Source: DASZXJ01 sp035545895
GTDB taxonomy: Bacteria > Planctomycetota > Phycisphaerae > Tepidisphaerales > Tepidisphaeraceae
Direction: 5' to 3'
NCBI GenBank assembly: GCA_035545895.1
Contig: DASZXJ010000074.1
Coordinates: forward strand, 1-47,657
DNA length: 47,657 bases
Part shown: in pieces, positions 25,198-34,205 of the stretch
How the letters are laid out: the number at the start of each line of letters is the position of its first letter
Position numbering within the stretch: position 1 is the stretch's first letter
Program-made: the position numbers and the translations under genes
The notes under the pieces: model-generated
The model's database searches: none
What the model was told of the DNA's origin: nothing
What the model saw: the letters and a program-made list of their open reading frames with translations, nothing else

Positions 25198-26907
25198 GTG
25201 GGCATGCAGCACATGCGGTCAAAAGTCCTGGTCCTCGCCGGGCAGTCAGCCGGCCACGCTGCAATTGTCGAGTCAATCCGTCAGCATTGCGACCTGGTCG
25301 AAATCCCCAACATCGAACAAGCCATCGAAGCATTGCGAAATCAGCATTTCGACGCTGTTTTCTCGGACTCGGGTGATTTTCTTCCGCTGGAACGAGCGCT
25401 CGTATCACAACAGGCCAGCTTGATTCTCAATACGTTGGGCGAAGGCGTGTGTATCGTCGATGGCGAAGGCCGCTGTAACTGGATGAACAAGAAGATGCAG
25501 GCCTGGCCGCCTCGCGTGCACGAAAAAATTCGCCGCAAGTGCCAGGAAGCATTTGAACTGTTCAGCAAACAGGTTTCTCCCGCAAACCCATCCGCCGACA
25601 CCCCCGTACCACTTGGCCGTTCAAAACGATACGCACTGAACATCGAAGACCAGCAATTCATGGAAATGATTGCTTCGCCGGTAATGTCTTCATCGGGCGC
25701 GGTCGTGCAGATCGTTGCAGTGGTGTGGGATGCCACCGGCACTCGCCGCATGCAGCAGAAGATCGATGCGATCGACATGGCGGGACGTGAACTGGTCCGT
25801 CTCGACGCCGACGCGATGAGCCAGTTGAATGTTCAACAGCGGCTCAAGCTTCTTGAAGACAAAATCGTCAGCTTCACGAAAGAACTGCTTCACTTCGATC
25901 ACTTCGCCATTCGCCTGCTCGATCGCCGGACCAATAAGCTCGAAATGGTAATCAGCGTCGGCCTGCCTCAGGATGCGGTCAACATCGAGCTGTTTGCCTC
26001 GCCTGAAGGTAATGGCATCAGCGGATACGTCGCCGCCACCGGCCGAAGCTATATCTGCCCGGACGTCGAGCGCGATCCACGTTATGTCATGGGTCTGGAC
26101 CAGGCCCGCAGCACGCTGACCGTGCCGCTGCGATTGCATGACAAGGTGATCGGGATTTTCAATGTCGAATCGCGGCAACGGGCCGCGTTCAACGAAGACG
26201 ACCGCCAGTTTGCCGAGATTTTCGGTCGATACGTTGCGATCGCGCTGAACATTCTTGATTTGATGATCGTCGAACGATCCGACACACGCCACAAAGTGGC
26301 CGATGATGTGAATGCCGAAGTTGCCGGACCATTAAACGATATCGCGCTGGACCTGGCGACGCTGATGGAAGAAAGCGGCTCGGAAGGCGATCTTCGCTCG
26401 CGATTGCAATCGATCATGAACAACGTGTCGTCTGTCCGGCAATCTTTGCGACAAGCCGCCGAAGGGCCGCATACCGTTCTTGGCGCTTCCGAAGTGGTGG
26501 GCCATGAAGATCCGCTGATCAGCGGTGCCCGCGTGCTGGTGGCCGATGATGATCTGAGCATTCGCACGACCATCAGCGATGTGCTGAGAAAATATCATGC
26601 GGAAGTAACGACGGCCGGCGGGGGCATGGAAGCCATCGACAAGATCAACCAGTCGAATTTCGACCTGGTGGTCAGCGATATTCGAATGCCCGACAAATCA
26701 GGTTATGACGTATTTGCCGCCGTTCGAAAACGATCCCAGTCGTTGCCTGTCATTCTGATGACTGCGTTTGGATACGACCGCGAACATTGCATCCTGCGGG
26801 CCACTCAAGAAGGGCTTCAGGCGGTGTTGTATAAACCGTTCCGCGTCGAACAGCTTCTTGCGGCAGTCCGAAAAGCGCTCCGGCCCACTGCCGGGGCCGA
26901 GCGTTAA
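25198..26907 (+). CDS. PAS/GAF sensor protein with a C-terminal receiver domain
   Basis: A 569-residue cytoplasmic signalling protein. The GTG at 25198 has GGGAG 6 nt upstream; ATGs at 25204 and 25213 are alternatives. Residues about 6-70 look like a degenerate receiver (KVLVLAGQSAG, then DAVFSDSGDF). A PAS-like domain follows (LILNTLGEGVCIVDGEGRCN), then a GAF domain (about 210-355, FDHFAIRLLDRRTNKLEMV and GISGYVAATGRSYICPD), a helical segment lacking a kinase catalytic domain, and a typical receiver (about 445-560: RVLVADDDLSIRT, phospho-acceptor Asp in LVVSDIRMPDKSGYD, Lys in VLYKPFR). It cannot phosphorylate itself, so a partner kinase is needed. Confidence 0.88.
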   Translation: MGMQHMRSKVLVLAGQSAGHAAIVESIRQHCDLVEIPNIEQAIEALRNQHFDAVFSDSGDFLPLERALVSQQASLILNTLGEGVCIVDGEGRCNWMNKKMQAWPPRVHEKIRRKCQEAFELFSKQVSPANPSADTPVPLGRSKRYALNIEDQQFMEMIASPVMSSSGAVVQIVAVVWDATGTRRMQQKIDAIDMAGRELVRLDADAMSQLNVQQRLKLLEDKIVSFTKELLHFDHFAIRLLDRRTNKLEMVISVGLPQDAVNIELFASPEGNGISGYVAATGRSYICPDVERDPRYVMGLDQARSTLTVPLRLHDKVIGIFNVESRQRAAFNEDDRQFAEIFGRYVAIALNILDLMIVERSDTRHKVADDVNAEVAGPLNDIALDLATLMEESGSEGDLRSRLQSIMNNVSSVRQSLRQAAEGPHTVLGASEVVGHEDPLISGARVLVADDDLSIRTTISDVLRKYHAEVTTAGGGMEAIDKINQSNFDLVVSDIRMPDKSGYDVFAAVRKRSQSLPVILMTAFGYDREHCILRATQEGLQAVLYKPFRVEQLLAAVRKALRPTAGAER

Positions 26908-26918
26908 TCATTCTTCAT

Positions 26919-27194
26919 TCATCTCACGTTTCGACCGGTCAGCGCCCGAGTGACTGCGCCCACCGCAACGCCCGGCGGAGCTTCATCCTCTTCGATGATC
27001 TGCGCCGAAACCCGCCGCGGACCTTCAACCGATGGCTTGCCGATCAGTTGCGCGATCTGATTCACCTCGGACTTTTTCTCGACCAGCCGCGCTTCCAGTT
27101 GCTGAATCTGGGCCTCCAGCGACTGATATTCCTTGATCGCTTCGGCATAGATTGCTTCGCCTTCGGACAGCCAGTCGCGGAACGATCTGCTCAT
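26919..27194 (-). CDS. Small coiled-coil protein of unknown function
   Basis: A 91-residue protein from the ATG at 27194 (MSRSFRDWLSEGEAIYAEAI), chosen for the GGAGA 8 nt upstream. Residues 8-50 form a coiled coil (EYQSLEAQIQQLEARLVEKK) and the C-terminal part is Pro/Val/Ala-rich. No membrane segment or signal peptide is seen. It is convergent with the sensor gene and divergent from the FKBP gene. Function unknown. Confidence 0.65.
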   Translation of the reverse strand: MSRSFRDWLSEGEAIYAEAIKEYQSLEAQIQQLEARLVEKKSEVNQIAQLIGKPSVEGPRRVSAQIIEEDEAPPGVAVGAVTRALTGRNVR

Positions 27195-27316
27195 ATTGCT
27201 TGTCTCCGGTTGCTCAGAACTATATACGGGGAGCATTCGATTTGTCGCGTTTTATCGGGGCTTATATCAGCCGGTCCGGTTGCATGACTCCATAAAAGTT
27301 CGATATCATCCCGCCA

Positions 27317-27769
27317 ATGCGAATCACCATAGCCCGGATCAAAATATTATTGACGATTTCAATGCTTGCCCTGATCGCCGCGGGTCCTGAAACCCAACCG
27401 GCGGGACAGTCGCGCACGACTGCCTCAGGCCTGCAAATCATCGAGGTGAAACAACTGACCGAGCCGCTGGTTTCGCAGGCGGGCGACCGCGTCTGGGTGC
27501 ACTACACGGGAAAGCTTCAGTCAAGCGGGCAGGTCTTCGATTCATCACTTTCTCGTGGCGTTCCCATCGATTTTGTGCTCGGACAAGGAAAGGTCATTCA
27601 AGGCTGGGATGAAGGAATCGCGGGAATGAAGGTTGGCGAAAAAAGGCAATTGATCATCCCGCCTAAACTGGCCTACGGAGATGCGGGTACACCCGGCGGT
27701 GAAATTCCGCCCAAGTCAACACTTGTATTTGATGTCGAACTCATCGGAATTTCGCGGCCTGCCAAATAG
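27317..27769 (+). CDS. Exported FKBP-type peptidyl-prolyl cis-trans isomerase
   Basis: A 150-residue protein with an N-terminal signal or anchor (MRITIARIKILLTISMLALI) and one FKBP domain (about residues 38-147). Family motifs are VWVHYTGKLQSSGQVFDSS, FVLGQGKVIQGWDEGIAGM, and KRQLIIPPKLAYGD, ending with TLVFDVELI. The active-site aromatic and Asp residues (Y, F, D, W) are in place. It would accelerate proline isomerisation during folding of periplasmic proteins. It is the only gene of its unit and is convergent with the ferredoxin gene. Confidence 0.93.
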   Translation: MRITIARIKILLTISMLALIAAGPETQPAGQSRTTASGLQIIEVKQLTEPLVSQAGDRVWVHYTGKLQSSGQVFDSSLSRGVPIDFVLGQGKVIQGWDEGIAGMKVGEKRQLIIPPKLAYGDAGTPGGEIPPKSTLVFDVELIGISRPAK

Positions 27770-27780
27770 CCGCGACTGAT

Positions 27781-28152
27781 TCAATCTCGCTCCAGCGCAT
27801 CCTGCGCGAAGCAGAGATCGCGCACGATCTTCCCGCCAATCAGGTGTTCCCGAATGATTCGCTCTGCATTGTCCGGCGTCACCTGCCTGTACCATGTCCC
27901 TTCCGGATAAACGACCGCAATGGGGCCGTCTATACAGATGCGCAGGCAATGACATTTCGTGCGAAAGACCGTGCCCGCCGGGCCAACCAGGTTGAGCTGC
28001 TTCAATCGCTGCTTGAAATATTCCCAGGTCTGCTCGCCTGCGTCCGAATCCACGCAATCGGGCCCAGCGCAAAGAAACAGGTGTCGCCGAAGCAAGCCGA
28101 CACCCAGTTTTTCCGCCATCACCGGCGGAGCGAGTTTTTCGGGATTGCCCAT
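27781..28152 (-). CDS. Thioredoxin-like [2Fe-2S] ferredoxin
   Basis: A 123-residue protein with the thioredoxin-like [2Fe-2S] fold of the NuoE C-terminal domain and related stand-alone ferredoxins. The four cluster cysteines appear in LFLCAGPDCVDSD (first pair) and RTKCHCLRICIDGPIAVV (second pair). The rest (GTWYRQVTPDNAERIIREHL) matches the end of these proteins. It is an electron carrier; partner unknown. The ATG at 28152 lacks a ribosome binding site, and a TATAAT lies just upstream, which would make the mRNA nearly leaderless. An ATG at residue 12 is an alternative start. Confidence 0.87.
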   Translation of the reverse strand: MGNPEKLAPPVMAEKLGVGLLRRHLFLCAGPDCVDSDAGEQTWEYFKQRLKQLNLVGPAGTVFRTKCHCLRICIDGPIAVVYPEGTWYRQVTPDNAERIIREHLIGGKIVRDLCFAQDALERD

Positions 28153-28157
28153 GCGGG

Positions 28158-28163
28158 CATTAT
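28158..28163 (-). promoter_or_regulatory. Candidate -10 box (TATAAT) directly upstream of the ferredoxin gene
   Basis: On the minus strand a perfect TATAAT ends 5 bp before the ATG at 28152, which would place the transcription start close to the start codon. No good -35 hexamer is seen 16-18 bp upstream (the region reads TCGAAG). There is no Shine-Dalgarno sequence, consistent with leaderless translation. Confidence 0.4.
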
Positions 28164-28168
28164 ACCCA

Positions 28169-29329
28169 TCAGGCCCGGCGTCTTCGAAGCGCCAGGAGCG
28201 ACATACCGATCAAACCGAGGCAACCGGGTTCGGGGACCGGTGCCAGCGCAACACCTTTGAATGCGACGTTGGTTGCGCTGCTGGCGGTGACAATCACGGT
28301 CGGCGTCGTGCTGCTGAAGTTTGCGTTGTAACCGGCAGTATCGGTCAGAGTAAATAATTCATCGGCATTACTGCCTCCTTTTTGCCTGGTTCCGAAGAGC
28401 GTGACGGTATTGCCGCTAATGGAAGCAGTTAATCCGAAATAGTCATCGGAGCCAGCGCCGATGGACGATCCGTTTTTAACCCACGCGCCGCTGACTAACG
28501 AATATTTCGCCAGCGCATCGCTGGTATCGTCGGCAACGTACATGGTGTCCAATCCAGCAACCCCGGCATCGAGGTCAAGCATCACGAATTGGTTGGTGCT
28601 GCCATTGTTGGGGTCTCCCACCACTTTCGTGGAGGTAGCCGTGGACTGCGGCAGGCCGGTGCCGACTTGGTTCACGTCTCCCAAGGCGCTACTGCTGGTA
28701 GAACCTGTGTAGAGTTGTCCGTTGTAGATGGAGACTGCACGGCTGGCATAGCTGGCCACCGCAGTGCCCGTCGTGCCGCCCAGCGTGGTATAGGCGACGC
28801 CCTGCAGATTGCTTCCGCTTGGCGAGTTGGCCGCGCCGGAAACCCAGAGATTGTTTCCATCATCCGAGGCCACGCTGCGGAAGTTGTTGGCGCCGAACAT
28901 ATTAGTCAGCGCCGTGGTGGTATCGACGTTGCCGGCGACATCGACCCGGCCAACGACGCGATTCACCGTCGATGCGCTTGACGCACTCGGATCGGACGCT
29001 CCAATCGCCGCGTTATACCCCGAAACCAGCAAAAATCGCCCATCCGCCGAGCGGTTGAGCATGCCTTCTGAGCTGGAAGTGCCCGTAGCCGTAAGAATCT
29101 TGTTGCTGCCACTGACCGCCGTCGGCATGTTGATGGTCTGAACAAAAGTTCCATCGGGTTTGTATTCATCTAGAAACACGGCAGTGGCGGTCGCGCCCAG
29201 CGCCGAAGCGCCATTATCCACACGATACAAAACAATATCTCCCGGCGTGAATACCGCTCCGAAAGCCGCTGAGGTCAAAGAAATCGACGCTGCCAGCGCC
29301 GCCGTTAGAATTGCATTTTTGGATTTCAC
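28169..29329 (-). CDS. PEP-CTERM sorting-signal protein, secreted
   Basis: A 386-residue protein from GTG 29329, with AGGAG 6 nt upstream. A signal peptide (MKSKNAILTAALAASISLTS) opens it. The body is rich in Ser, Thr, Ala and Gly with repeated beta-strand patterns (GRFLLVSGYNAAIG, DDGNNLWVSGAANS, GLDTMYVADDTSDALAKYSL), suggesting a beta-propeller. It ends in a typical PEP-CTERM signal: VPEPGCLGLIGMSLLALRRR. Such proteins are processed by an exosortase, none of which is in the window, and are usually released or surface-attached. Confidence 0.88.
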   Translation of the reverse strand: MKSKNAILTAALAASISLTSAAFGAVFTPGDIVLYRVDNGASALGATATAVFLDEYKPDGTFVQTINMPTAVSGSNKILTATGTSSSEGMLNRSADGRFLLVSGYNAAIGASDPSASSASTVNRVVGRVDVAGNVDTTTALTNMFGANNFRSVASDDGNNLWVSGAANSPSGSNLQGVAYTTLGGTTGTAVASYASRAVSIYNGQLYTGSTSSSALGDVNQVGTGLPQSTATSTKVVGDPNNGSTNQFVMLDLDAGVAGLDTMYVADDTSDALAKYSLVSGAWVKNGSSIGAGSDDYFGLTASISGNTVTLFGTRQKGGSNADELFTLTDTAGYNANFSSTTPTVIVTASSATNVAFKGVALAPVPEPGCLGLIGMSLLALRRRRA

Positions 29330-29476
29330 TCCAAACTCCTGGTCGAGCTGTAAGAAAAGTGGACCCCGCCCGCGCGGACTCCTCTCCGTGAAAACGTAAG
29401 TTAGGGCACGACCCGCTTAACAAAATGAGCCGCAGCACAGGGTTGAATGAAAGTTTGGTTTGCGTTTCGTGAAGTG

Positions 29477-30829
29477 CTATCGATGACTGAGCGATTCAAT
29501 GGCGGATTGAGCGCGGGAAACCTGCTCGGCGACTCGTGCATCCGCTTTGAATGCGTCAAAATCCGCATCCAGCTTGGTGACGAACTGTTTGCTGCGAAGT
29601 TGAATCTCGCTTGTCAGAGTCGCGGTCAATTTGGGCAAGATGATTGCGAAACGTCCCTGCTCGCGATGAGTCGCACCGGCCACCGTTCCCCAGATGTGTG
29701 CCATGTGAACAAGGTCGTCGAACGTTTTCACATCATCAGGAGTGAGTTCATCGCTCCATGGTTCCTTGAAGCTGACCCAATATGATTCGCTGCCGATCTC
29801 GCACCAGCTATTGATAAAGGGCAGCGGGTCGGTCATTCGATCCATATCCTGTTTTAATCGCTGGCCGGGGGTCAATGACGACCGGGCAACCCCTGATCGC
29901 TCGGCCGCCGATGGAATCTCCTGCTTCAAGTAAATAATCGCGTCATGATCCCAGCCATGGAGCGGTTTTTGCAGAAGAATCAGATATTTCTTCAGGCCTT
30001 GCGATCCCGAAGACGCCAGCCGCGTGCGCTGAACCGCATCCTTCATTGCAGCACGAACCTGCGATGCGCTGCTGAATTTCATCAGCTTCTTGAAATCAGG
30101 TTCGTTGCTAATCGCCTGGGCAACGCCGTCTGCAAATTCGTCGGCCCGCTGCATCGCCGGGCGCAGGATGTCTTTCAATTTCCCCTTTTCGCTGGCGACG
30201 ATTGACCGGAACTTATCCTCAACGACCCAATCGTCCAGTTCCCGCTCATAGCTGACGCTTGCGCGTTTCAGCATCTTTGCAAGCGTTTTGTCTTGCTCAT
30301 CAAGCAGTAGGTTGTTCGCATTTCGCCGCGAATTGACGGCCGTTCGATAAGAATCGACCAGGTTCTTGAGCAACTGCTGGTCGGCTGCTTCATCCAAAGC
30401 CAGATGATTTTGTCGTGCGGTCAATTCAAGCGTGATCAAACCCTGCAAGAGCTCGATCTGAAATGGCAGGACTGCGCTATCGTCGAAATCCACCATTCCA
30501 AACGCCAGCTTTCCCCAGCCGCCTTCGGCTGCGTACGTGCCGATGTTTCCGAGGTGCAAATCGCCGTGATTGGGAAGATATGCGCCCTGGTCCGCAAGCC
30601 AATCGGTCGTGTTGGACTTGCACCAGATAAAAAACAGGTCTTTTGAACCGCGCCAGAATTTGTACGGATCATCCGCCAGCGAACGAACCTTCATGGCAAA
30701 GTCAAGCGGATCGTCGCTGGACATGTAAGGGGCATACGATCGTTGGATGACATCATACGGCGCATCTGCCGCCAGCAGCTTGCCTGCGGTGGGAATCAGC
30801 AATGCAATAATGAGAAAAAGCCGTCTCAC
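29477..30829 (-). CDS. DUF2252 family protein with an export signal
   Basis: A 450-residue protein starting at GTG 30829, with a signal peptide (MRRLFLIIALLIPTAGKLLA). DUF2252 proteins have a kinase-like (aminoglycoside phosphotransferase) fold; the motifs here are NHGDLHLGNIG (catalytic HGD-type loop, about residues 87-97) and GMVDFDDSAVLPFQIELL (metal-binding Asp). The remainder (QKPLHGWDHDAIIYLKQEI) also fits the family. The gene overlaps the upstream dockerin gene by 4 bp (GTGA), so the two are translationally coupled. Its substrate is unknown, and an export signal on a kinase-like protein is odd because ATP is not expected in the periplasm. Confidence 0.85.
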   Translation of the reverse strand: MRRLFLIIALLIPTAGKLLAADAPYDVIQRSYAPYMSSDDPLDFAMKVRSLADDPYKFWRGSKDLFFIWCKSNTTDWLADQGAYLPNHGDLHLGNIGTYAAEGGWGKLAFGMVDFDDSAVLPFQIELLQGLITLELTARQNHLALDEAADQQLLKNLVDSYRTAVNSRRNANNLLLDEQDKTLAKMLKRASVSYERELDDWVVEDKFRSIVASEKGKLKDILRPAMQRADEFADGVAQAISNEPDFKKLMKFSSASQVRAAMKDAVQRTRLASSGSQGLKKYLILLQKPLHGWDHDAIIYLKQEIPSAAERSGVARSSLTPGQRLKQDMDRMTDPLPFINSWCEIGSESYWVSFKEPWSDELTPDDVKTFDDLVHMAHIWGTVAGATHREQGRFAIILPKLTATLTSEIQLRSKQFVTKLDADFDAFKADARVAEQVSRAQSAIESLSHR

Positions 30830-31878
30830 GCTTTTCGACGTCGAATAAGAACGAGTGGCATTAAAACAAAACTTGCCATCGCCGGCTCGGGGACCAGACC
30901 CACTTCCTGTAGCGCCTGCGCCAGCGGCACACCGCCGACACCGACCTGCCAGTTATGCGCCAGCAGGGTCAGGTCGTGGACATCCACCTTGCCATCGCCG
31001 TTGAAGTCGCCATCCATCCAGGTGTCGCCGCTGGTCTGCCAGTTGGCCGCGAAAATGATCATGTCGCTGAGATCGACCATACGATCAAGATTCGCATCGC
31101 CGGCGATTCGATCGGTCCGGCTCCACCAGTTCCGCAAGGCGGAGAAATCCTGGGTGACCGTGTGACTGTTCGTGACATTTGGAGAACCAAAGGTCGTGTA
31201 GTCAATATCTTCCAGATCGTTATTGGTGTTGGTGTAAGCGGGATCTGCGGAATTGGCGACCGCTTCGGTGCTGCTCACGCCGCCTCCTCCGAAGTTGGGC
31301 GCTGCTTCACCTGCCGGGCCGAAGACAATTCTATTTTTCGCGTCCTTGATGGTGCCGGTCCAGTCGTCGTTGTCGGTCTTGAACCCGGTCTGGCTGACAT
31401 AGTTGGTGTCATCCACGTTGATGTGAATCCACCAGTCGCCGGTATCGGGCTTAAAACTGGTATTCGTGGGCAATGCGCCATACGCGCCGGGCGAACCCGT
31501 ATCATCTTCCCGCACGGTGATGATCGTGCCAGCCCGCAGATCTCCCCAGATGGGATTATCAGTGAAACTGAAACTGCCCGCATTCGTGCCGGGCAGATCA
31601 GCGTTGGACCAGGCCAACTGCCAGCCCTGCACATTTAAATGATCCTTGGTGACCACCAACTCGACCCAATTGCCACCGTTGCCGGGCACTTGGTAGCCAA
31701 AGAAGGTGTCGCCGCCTTTCCAAGGCTTGGCTGGGTCGGTCGTCAGGGTCTTGGCGGAACTGGTGGCGTTGTATTCATTGATTACCAGCCCGCCCGCTTG
31801 AGGCGAAACCTGCGCCATTGCGTTAGACGCGATCAAAGCGGTAGCTGCGAATAGAATTGAGGCACATCGTGCTTGCAT
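30826..31878 (-). CDS. Secreted protein with LTD-like domain, dockerin repeats and PEP-CTERM-like tail
   Basis: A 350-residue protein; the ATG at 31878 has AAGGAG upstream and begins a signal peptide (MQARCASILFAATALIASNA). Residues 25-260 resemble a lamin-tail domain (GLVINEYNA, GGNWVELVV, LNVQGWQLAW). Two dockerin-type calcium loops follow near residues 262-320: DANLDRMVDLSDM and DFNGDGKVDVHDL. The tail (VPEPAMASFVLMPLVLIRRR) is PEP-CTERM-like. It is exported and presumably surface-associated, possibly docking to a partner. It overlaps the DUF2252 gene by 4 bp and starts 28 bp after the prepilin-like gene. Confidence 0.85.
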   Translation of the reverse strand: MQARCASILFAATALIASNAMAQVSPQAGGLVINEYNATSSAKTLTTDPAKPWKGGDTFFGYQVPGNGGNWVELVVTKDHLNVQGWQLAWSNADLPGTNAGSFSFTDNPIWGDLRAGTIITVREDDTGSPGAYGALPTNTSFKPDTGDWWIHINVDDTNYVSQTGFKTDNDDWTGTIKDAKNRIVFGPAGEAAPNFGGGGVSSTEAVANSADPAYTNTNNDLEDIDYTTFGSPNVTNSHTVTQDFSALRNWWSRTDRIAGDANLDRMVDLSDMIIFAANWQTSGDTWMDGDFNGDGKVDVHDLTLLAHNWQVGVGGVPLAQALQEVGLVPEPAMASFVLMPLVLIRRRKA

Positions 31879-31906
31879 GGTTGTCTCCAACTCCTTTTTC
31901 AGTCTC

Positions 31907-32893
31907 TCATTTGGCCGGACCAAAGGGGCTCCACACCACTTTGCCCGGCTGGTTGTAATTCACGTTGAATGCACCCGGCGGGTTGGCGATTTCGTAGTTG
32001 GTGAACCAGCCAACGTGCCCATCTGCGAAAAGCAGATTCCCGCCGTTGCGATGCCGCCCGGCGAAGCGTTGCCAATCCGCCTTGGCGCGATCCAGCTTGG
32101 TATCGAAATAGTTCTGGCCGTCCGGTCCCTTAGCGTTGGGGATTTCGCCCGGCATCATGCGTTTTTCGACCATCAAAACAACAAGTGATGTCGGTCGCAG
32201 GTCCGCCATTTTGAATAACATATAGGTTCCGCCTGTCACCGGATCGATTTTGGAGCGCGAGGTATTCACCACTGCTGTGTTCAGCTTGGAATTCGGGACG
32301 TAGCAGAAATATGTAGCCCGCTGTTCCCCTGTGTTACCAACAGCACCTTGAATACAGAAATATCCTTCAGCACCATCTGCGCTTCGATTGGCGATCGAGC
32401 TGACTGGAACTCCGCTGGTGACTTCGCCCTTCGCTTTGGTGGCCGGTCCTGCAGCGGGACACACGAAAATGCTATTGTCTGTATCATGCGGCAGTCGGGC
32501 GCCCCCTGCAAGCCAGTTTTCCTGCAGTATGTGATATGGCTGGGAGCTGACCAGCGGAGGCAGCACCTCAAACCAGAGCGTTCCCTTTCGTCCATTCGTT
32601 GGTTTGCGCCCATCCCATTGTCCTAGGTTGTTGGGATTGGTCGGGGTCGATGATGTGCCATCACCTCCATCATCCGGTAGCGCGCCCTTGTTCGCGTCGG
32701 CATAAATCTGATACGCCATGCCCCATTGGCGCATGTTGCTTTGGCATTGCGTCAGCATGGCCTGTTCGCGCGCTTTGTTGAGCGCGGGCAGGAGGATCGC
32801 GATCAAGACGCCGATGATTCCAATCACGACCAGCAACTCGACGAGGGTGAATCCCCGTCGAGGTCGGCGCGAACCGTCCCTGTGTGCGCTCAT
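31907..32893 (-). CDS. Prepilin-type N-terminal cleavage / H-X9-DG domain protein (pseudopilin-like)
   Basis: A 328-residue protein starting at the ATG at 32893. The type IV prepilin signal is RRGFTLVELLVVIGIIGVLI (cleavage before Phe), followed by the usual ALNKAREQAMLTQCQSNMRQ helix. The C-terminal H-X9-DG motif HRNGGNLLFADGHVGWF is characteristic of the very large planctomycete family. Such proteins are cleaved by PilD-like peptidases and inserted in the membrane; their roles are mostly unknown. It begins the run that continues with the dockerin and DUF2252 genes. Confidence 0.9.
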   Translation of the reverse strand: MSAHRDGSRRPRRGFTLVELLVVIGIIGVLIAILLPALNKAREQAMLTQCQSNMRQWGMAYQIYADANKGALPDDGGDGTSSTPTNPNNLGQWDGRKPTNGRKGTLWFEVLPPLVSSQPYHILQENWLAGGARLPHDTDNSIFVCPAAGPATKAKGEVTSGVPVSSIANRSADGAEGYFCIQGAVGNTGEQRATYFCYVPNSKLNTAVVNTSRSKIDPVTGGTYMLFKMADLRPTSLVVLMVEKRMMPGEIPNAKGPDGQNYFDTKLDRAKADWQRFAGRHRNGGNLLFADGHVGWFTNYEIANPPGAFNVNYNQPGKVVWSPFGPAK

Positions 32894-32967
32894 GCTCAAG
32901 TCGACGAGTGTTACGGGCGCTTGTGAAGGTTGCGCGAGCGCCATGCTCGGCCATTACTAAACAATCG

Positions 32968-34137
32968 TTAAGAAATGAACGCCCCGATTGCACCGGCCAG
33001 CAGAATTAACCATGTCGCATTGATCCGCTTCCATAAACCAATCATCGTCAAAATAAAAATGAAGATGCCGGTTATGCTGATTTGCCGTGTATCGTTTGAA
33101 CAGATTGCCGACGTCATCAATCGGACTGTCGCCACGGCCATCAGCGCGACGACGGCTGCGTTCATTGCGTCGAGCGCGCCGCGTGCGCTGGAATTATTCC
33201 GAATTCTCTGAATCACCGGTCCGAATATCGCGACCAGAATGAACGAAGGCAGAAAGATGGCGATCGTGGCCACGATTCCCCCGATAACGCCTCCCATGGT
33301 TCCGCCGCCAAACATGCCGGCGCCGAGCAGATAGCCGACGAATGTCGCAGTCGTCAGCAAGGGTCCGGGTGTAAACTGCCCCACCGCAATCGCCACGTCG
33401 AGTTGTCTGGGTGTCAGCCAGCCGTGCTGGTAAATCATGGAGCTTTGCAAATAGCTGACCAGCACGTAGCCGCTTCCAAAAAGAGTTGCACCGATTTTGA
33501 TCAGTTCCCAGAACATCTGAACGATTTGCGGCCAAAACCCCAGCGGCAATCCGATGGACAAAACCTTGTTATTCCATGACCTGGTCCGCTGATGAACAAT
33601 CCCAACAATGGCTGAAACAAACAAAATTGGAATTTCGGGTTTGACGGCAGTTCTTTGTTGAAGCAATGGCGCGATGATGATCGCGAGAATCGCGACGACG
33701 GCTGCCAACGTGCTTCGCAGCGCGGTCCTGGCAAATCGCAAGGTCGCGACCGCAACAATGGCGGCCACCGCGGCGCTGATCGCCCGCAATGGAGATTGCA
33801 CCTGTGGAAGCTCGCCCGCGCGAACGTACATCCATGCCAGCGGCAGGATCAAAAGCATGGCAGGTGCGATGAACGAAACGCCAGCCACAATCAACCCGGC
33901 AAATCCCGCGCGCATCTGGCCCAGACAAATCACGAGCTGGGTCGAATTGGGCCCGGGAATAAAGTTGATCGCCGCAATCAGATCCAGGAAATGCTGCCGG
34001 TCGAGCCAGCCACGCCTTTCAACGACTTGCCGCTCGATCAACGCGACATGCGCTGCCGGACCACCAAAGGCGGTCAATCCCAGCCAGCCGAAAAGCCTGG
34101 CGAGTTCCCGCAAACGCCTGGGCCGCGAATCATCCAT
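32968..34137 (-). CDS. chrA: Chromate transporter ChrA (two-domain CHR family)
   Basis: A 389-residue inner-membrane protein with about ten hydrophobic segments in two homologous halves. Each half has the CHR signature: LGLTAFGGPAAHVALIERQV with NFIPGPNSTQLVICLG in the first, and FGSGYVLVSYLQ with FTPGPLLTTATFVGYLLGAG in the second. ChrA exports chromate using the proton-motive force. No regulator (chrB) or sulphate gene is adjacent. It lies between the surface-protein cluster and the QueC-like gene, probably as its own unit. Confidence 0.92.
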   Translation of the reverse strand: MDDSRPRRLRELARLFGWLGLTAFGGPAAHVALIERQVVERRGWLDRQHFLDLIAAINFIPGPNSTQLVICLGQMRAGFAGLIVAGVSFIAPAMLLILPLAWMYVRAGELPQVQSPLRAISAAVAAIVAVATLRFARTALRSTLAAVVAILAIIIAPLLQQRTAVKPEIPILFVSAIVGIVHQRTRSWNNKVLSIGLPLGFWPQIVQMFWELIKIGATLFGSGYVLVSYLQSSMIYQHGWLTPRQLDVAIAVGQFTPGPLLTTATFVGYLLGAGMFGGGTMGGVIGGIVATIAIFLPSFILVAIFGPVIQRIRNNSSARGALDAMNAAVVALMAVATVRLMTSAICSNDTRQISITGIFIFILTMIGLWKRINATWLILLAGAIGAFIS

Positions 34138-34205
34138 TTCACCATCATGCCCCGAATCGGCACATCACGGCAAACTCGTCCGACGCCGCAGTGAATCCTG
34201 AAAAA

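Noticed and set aside
28169..32893. The surface-protein cluster as a type II secretion or pilus operon.
   Set aside because: Only one pseudopilin-like gene of a large planctomycete family is present; no ATPase, secretin or peptidase.
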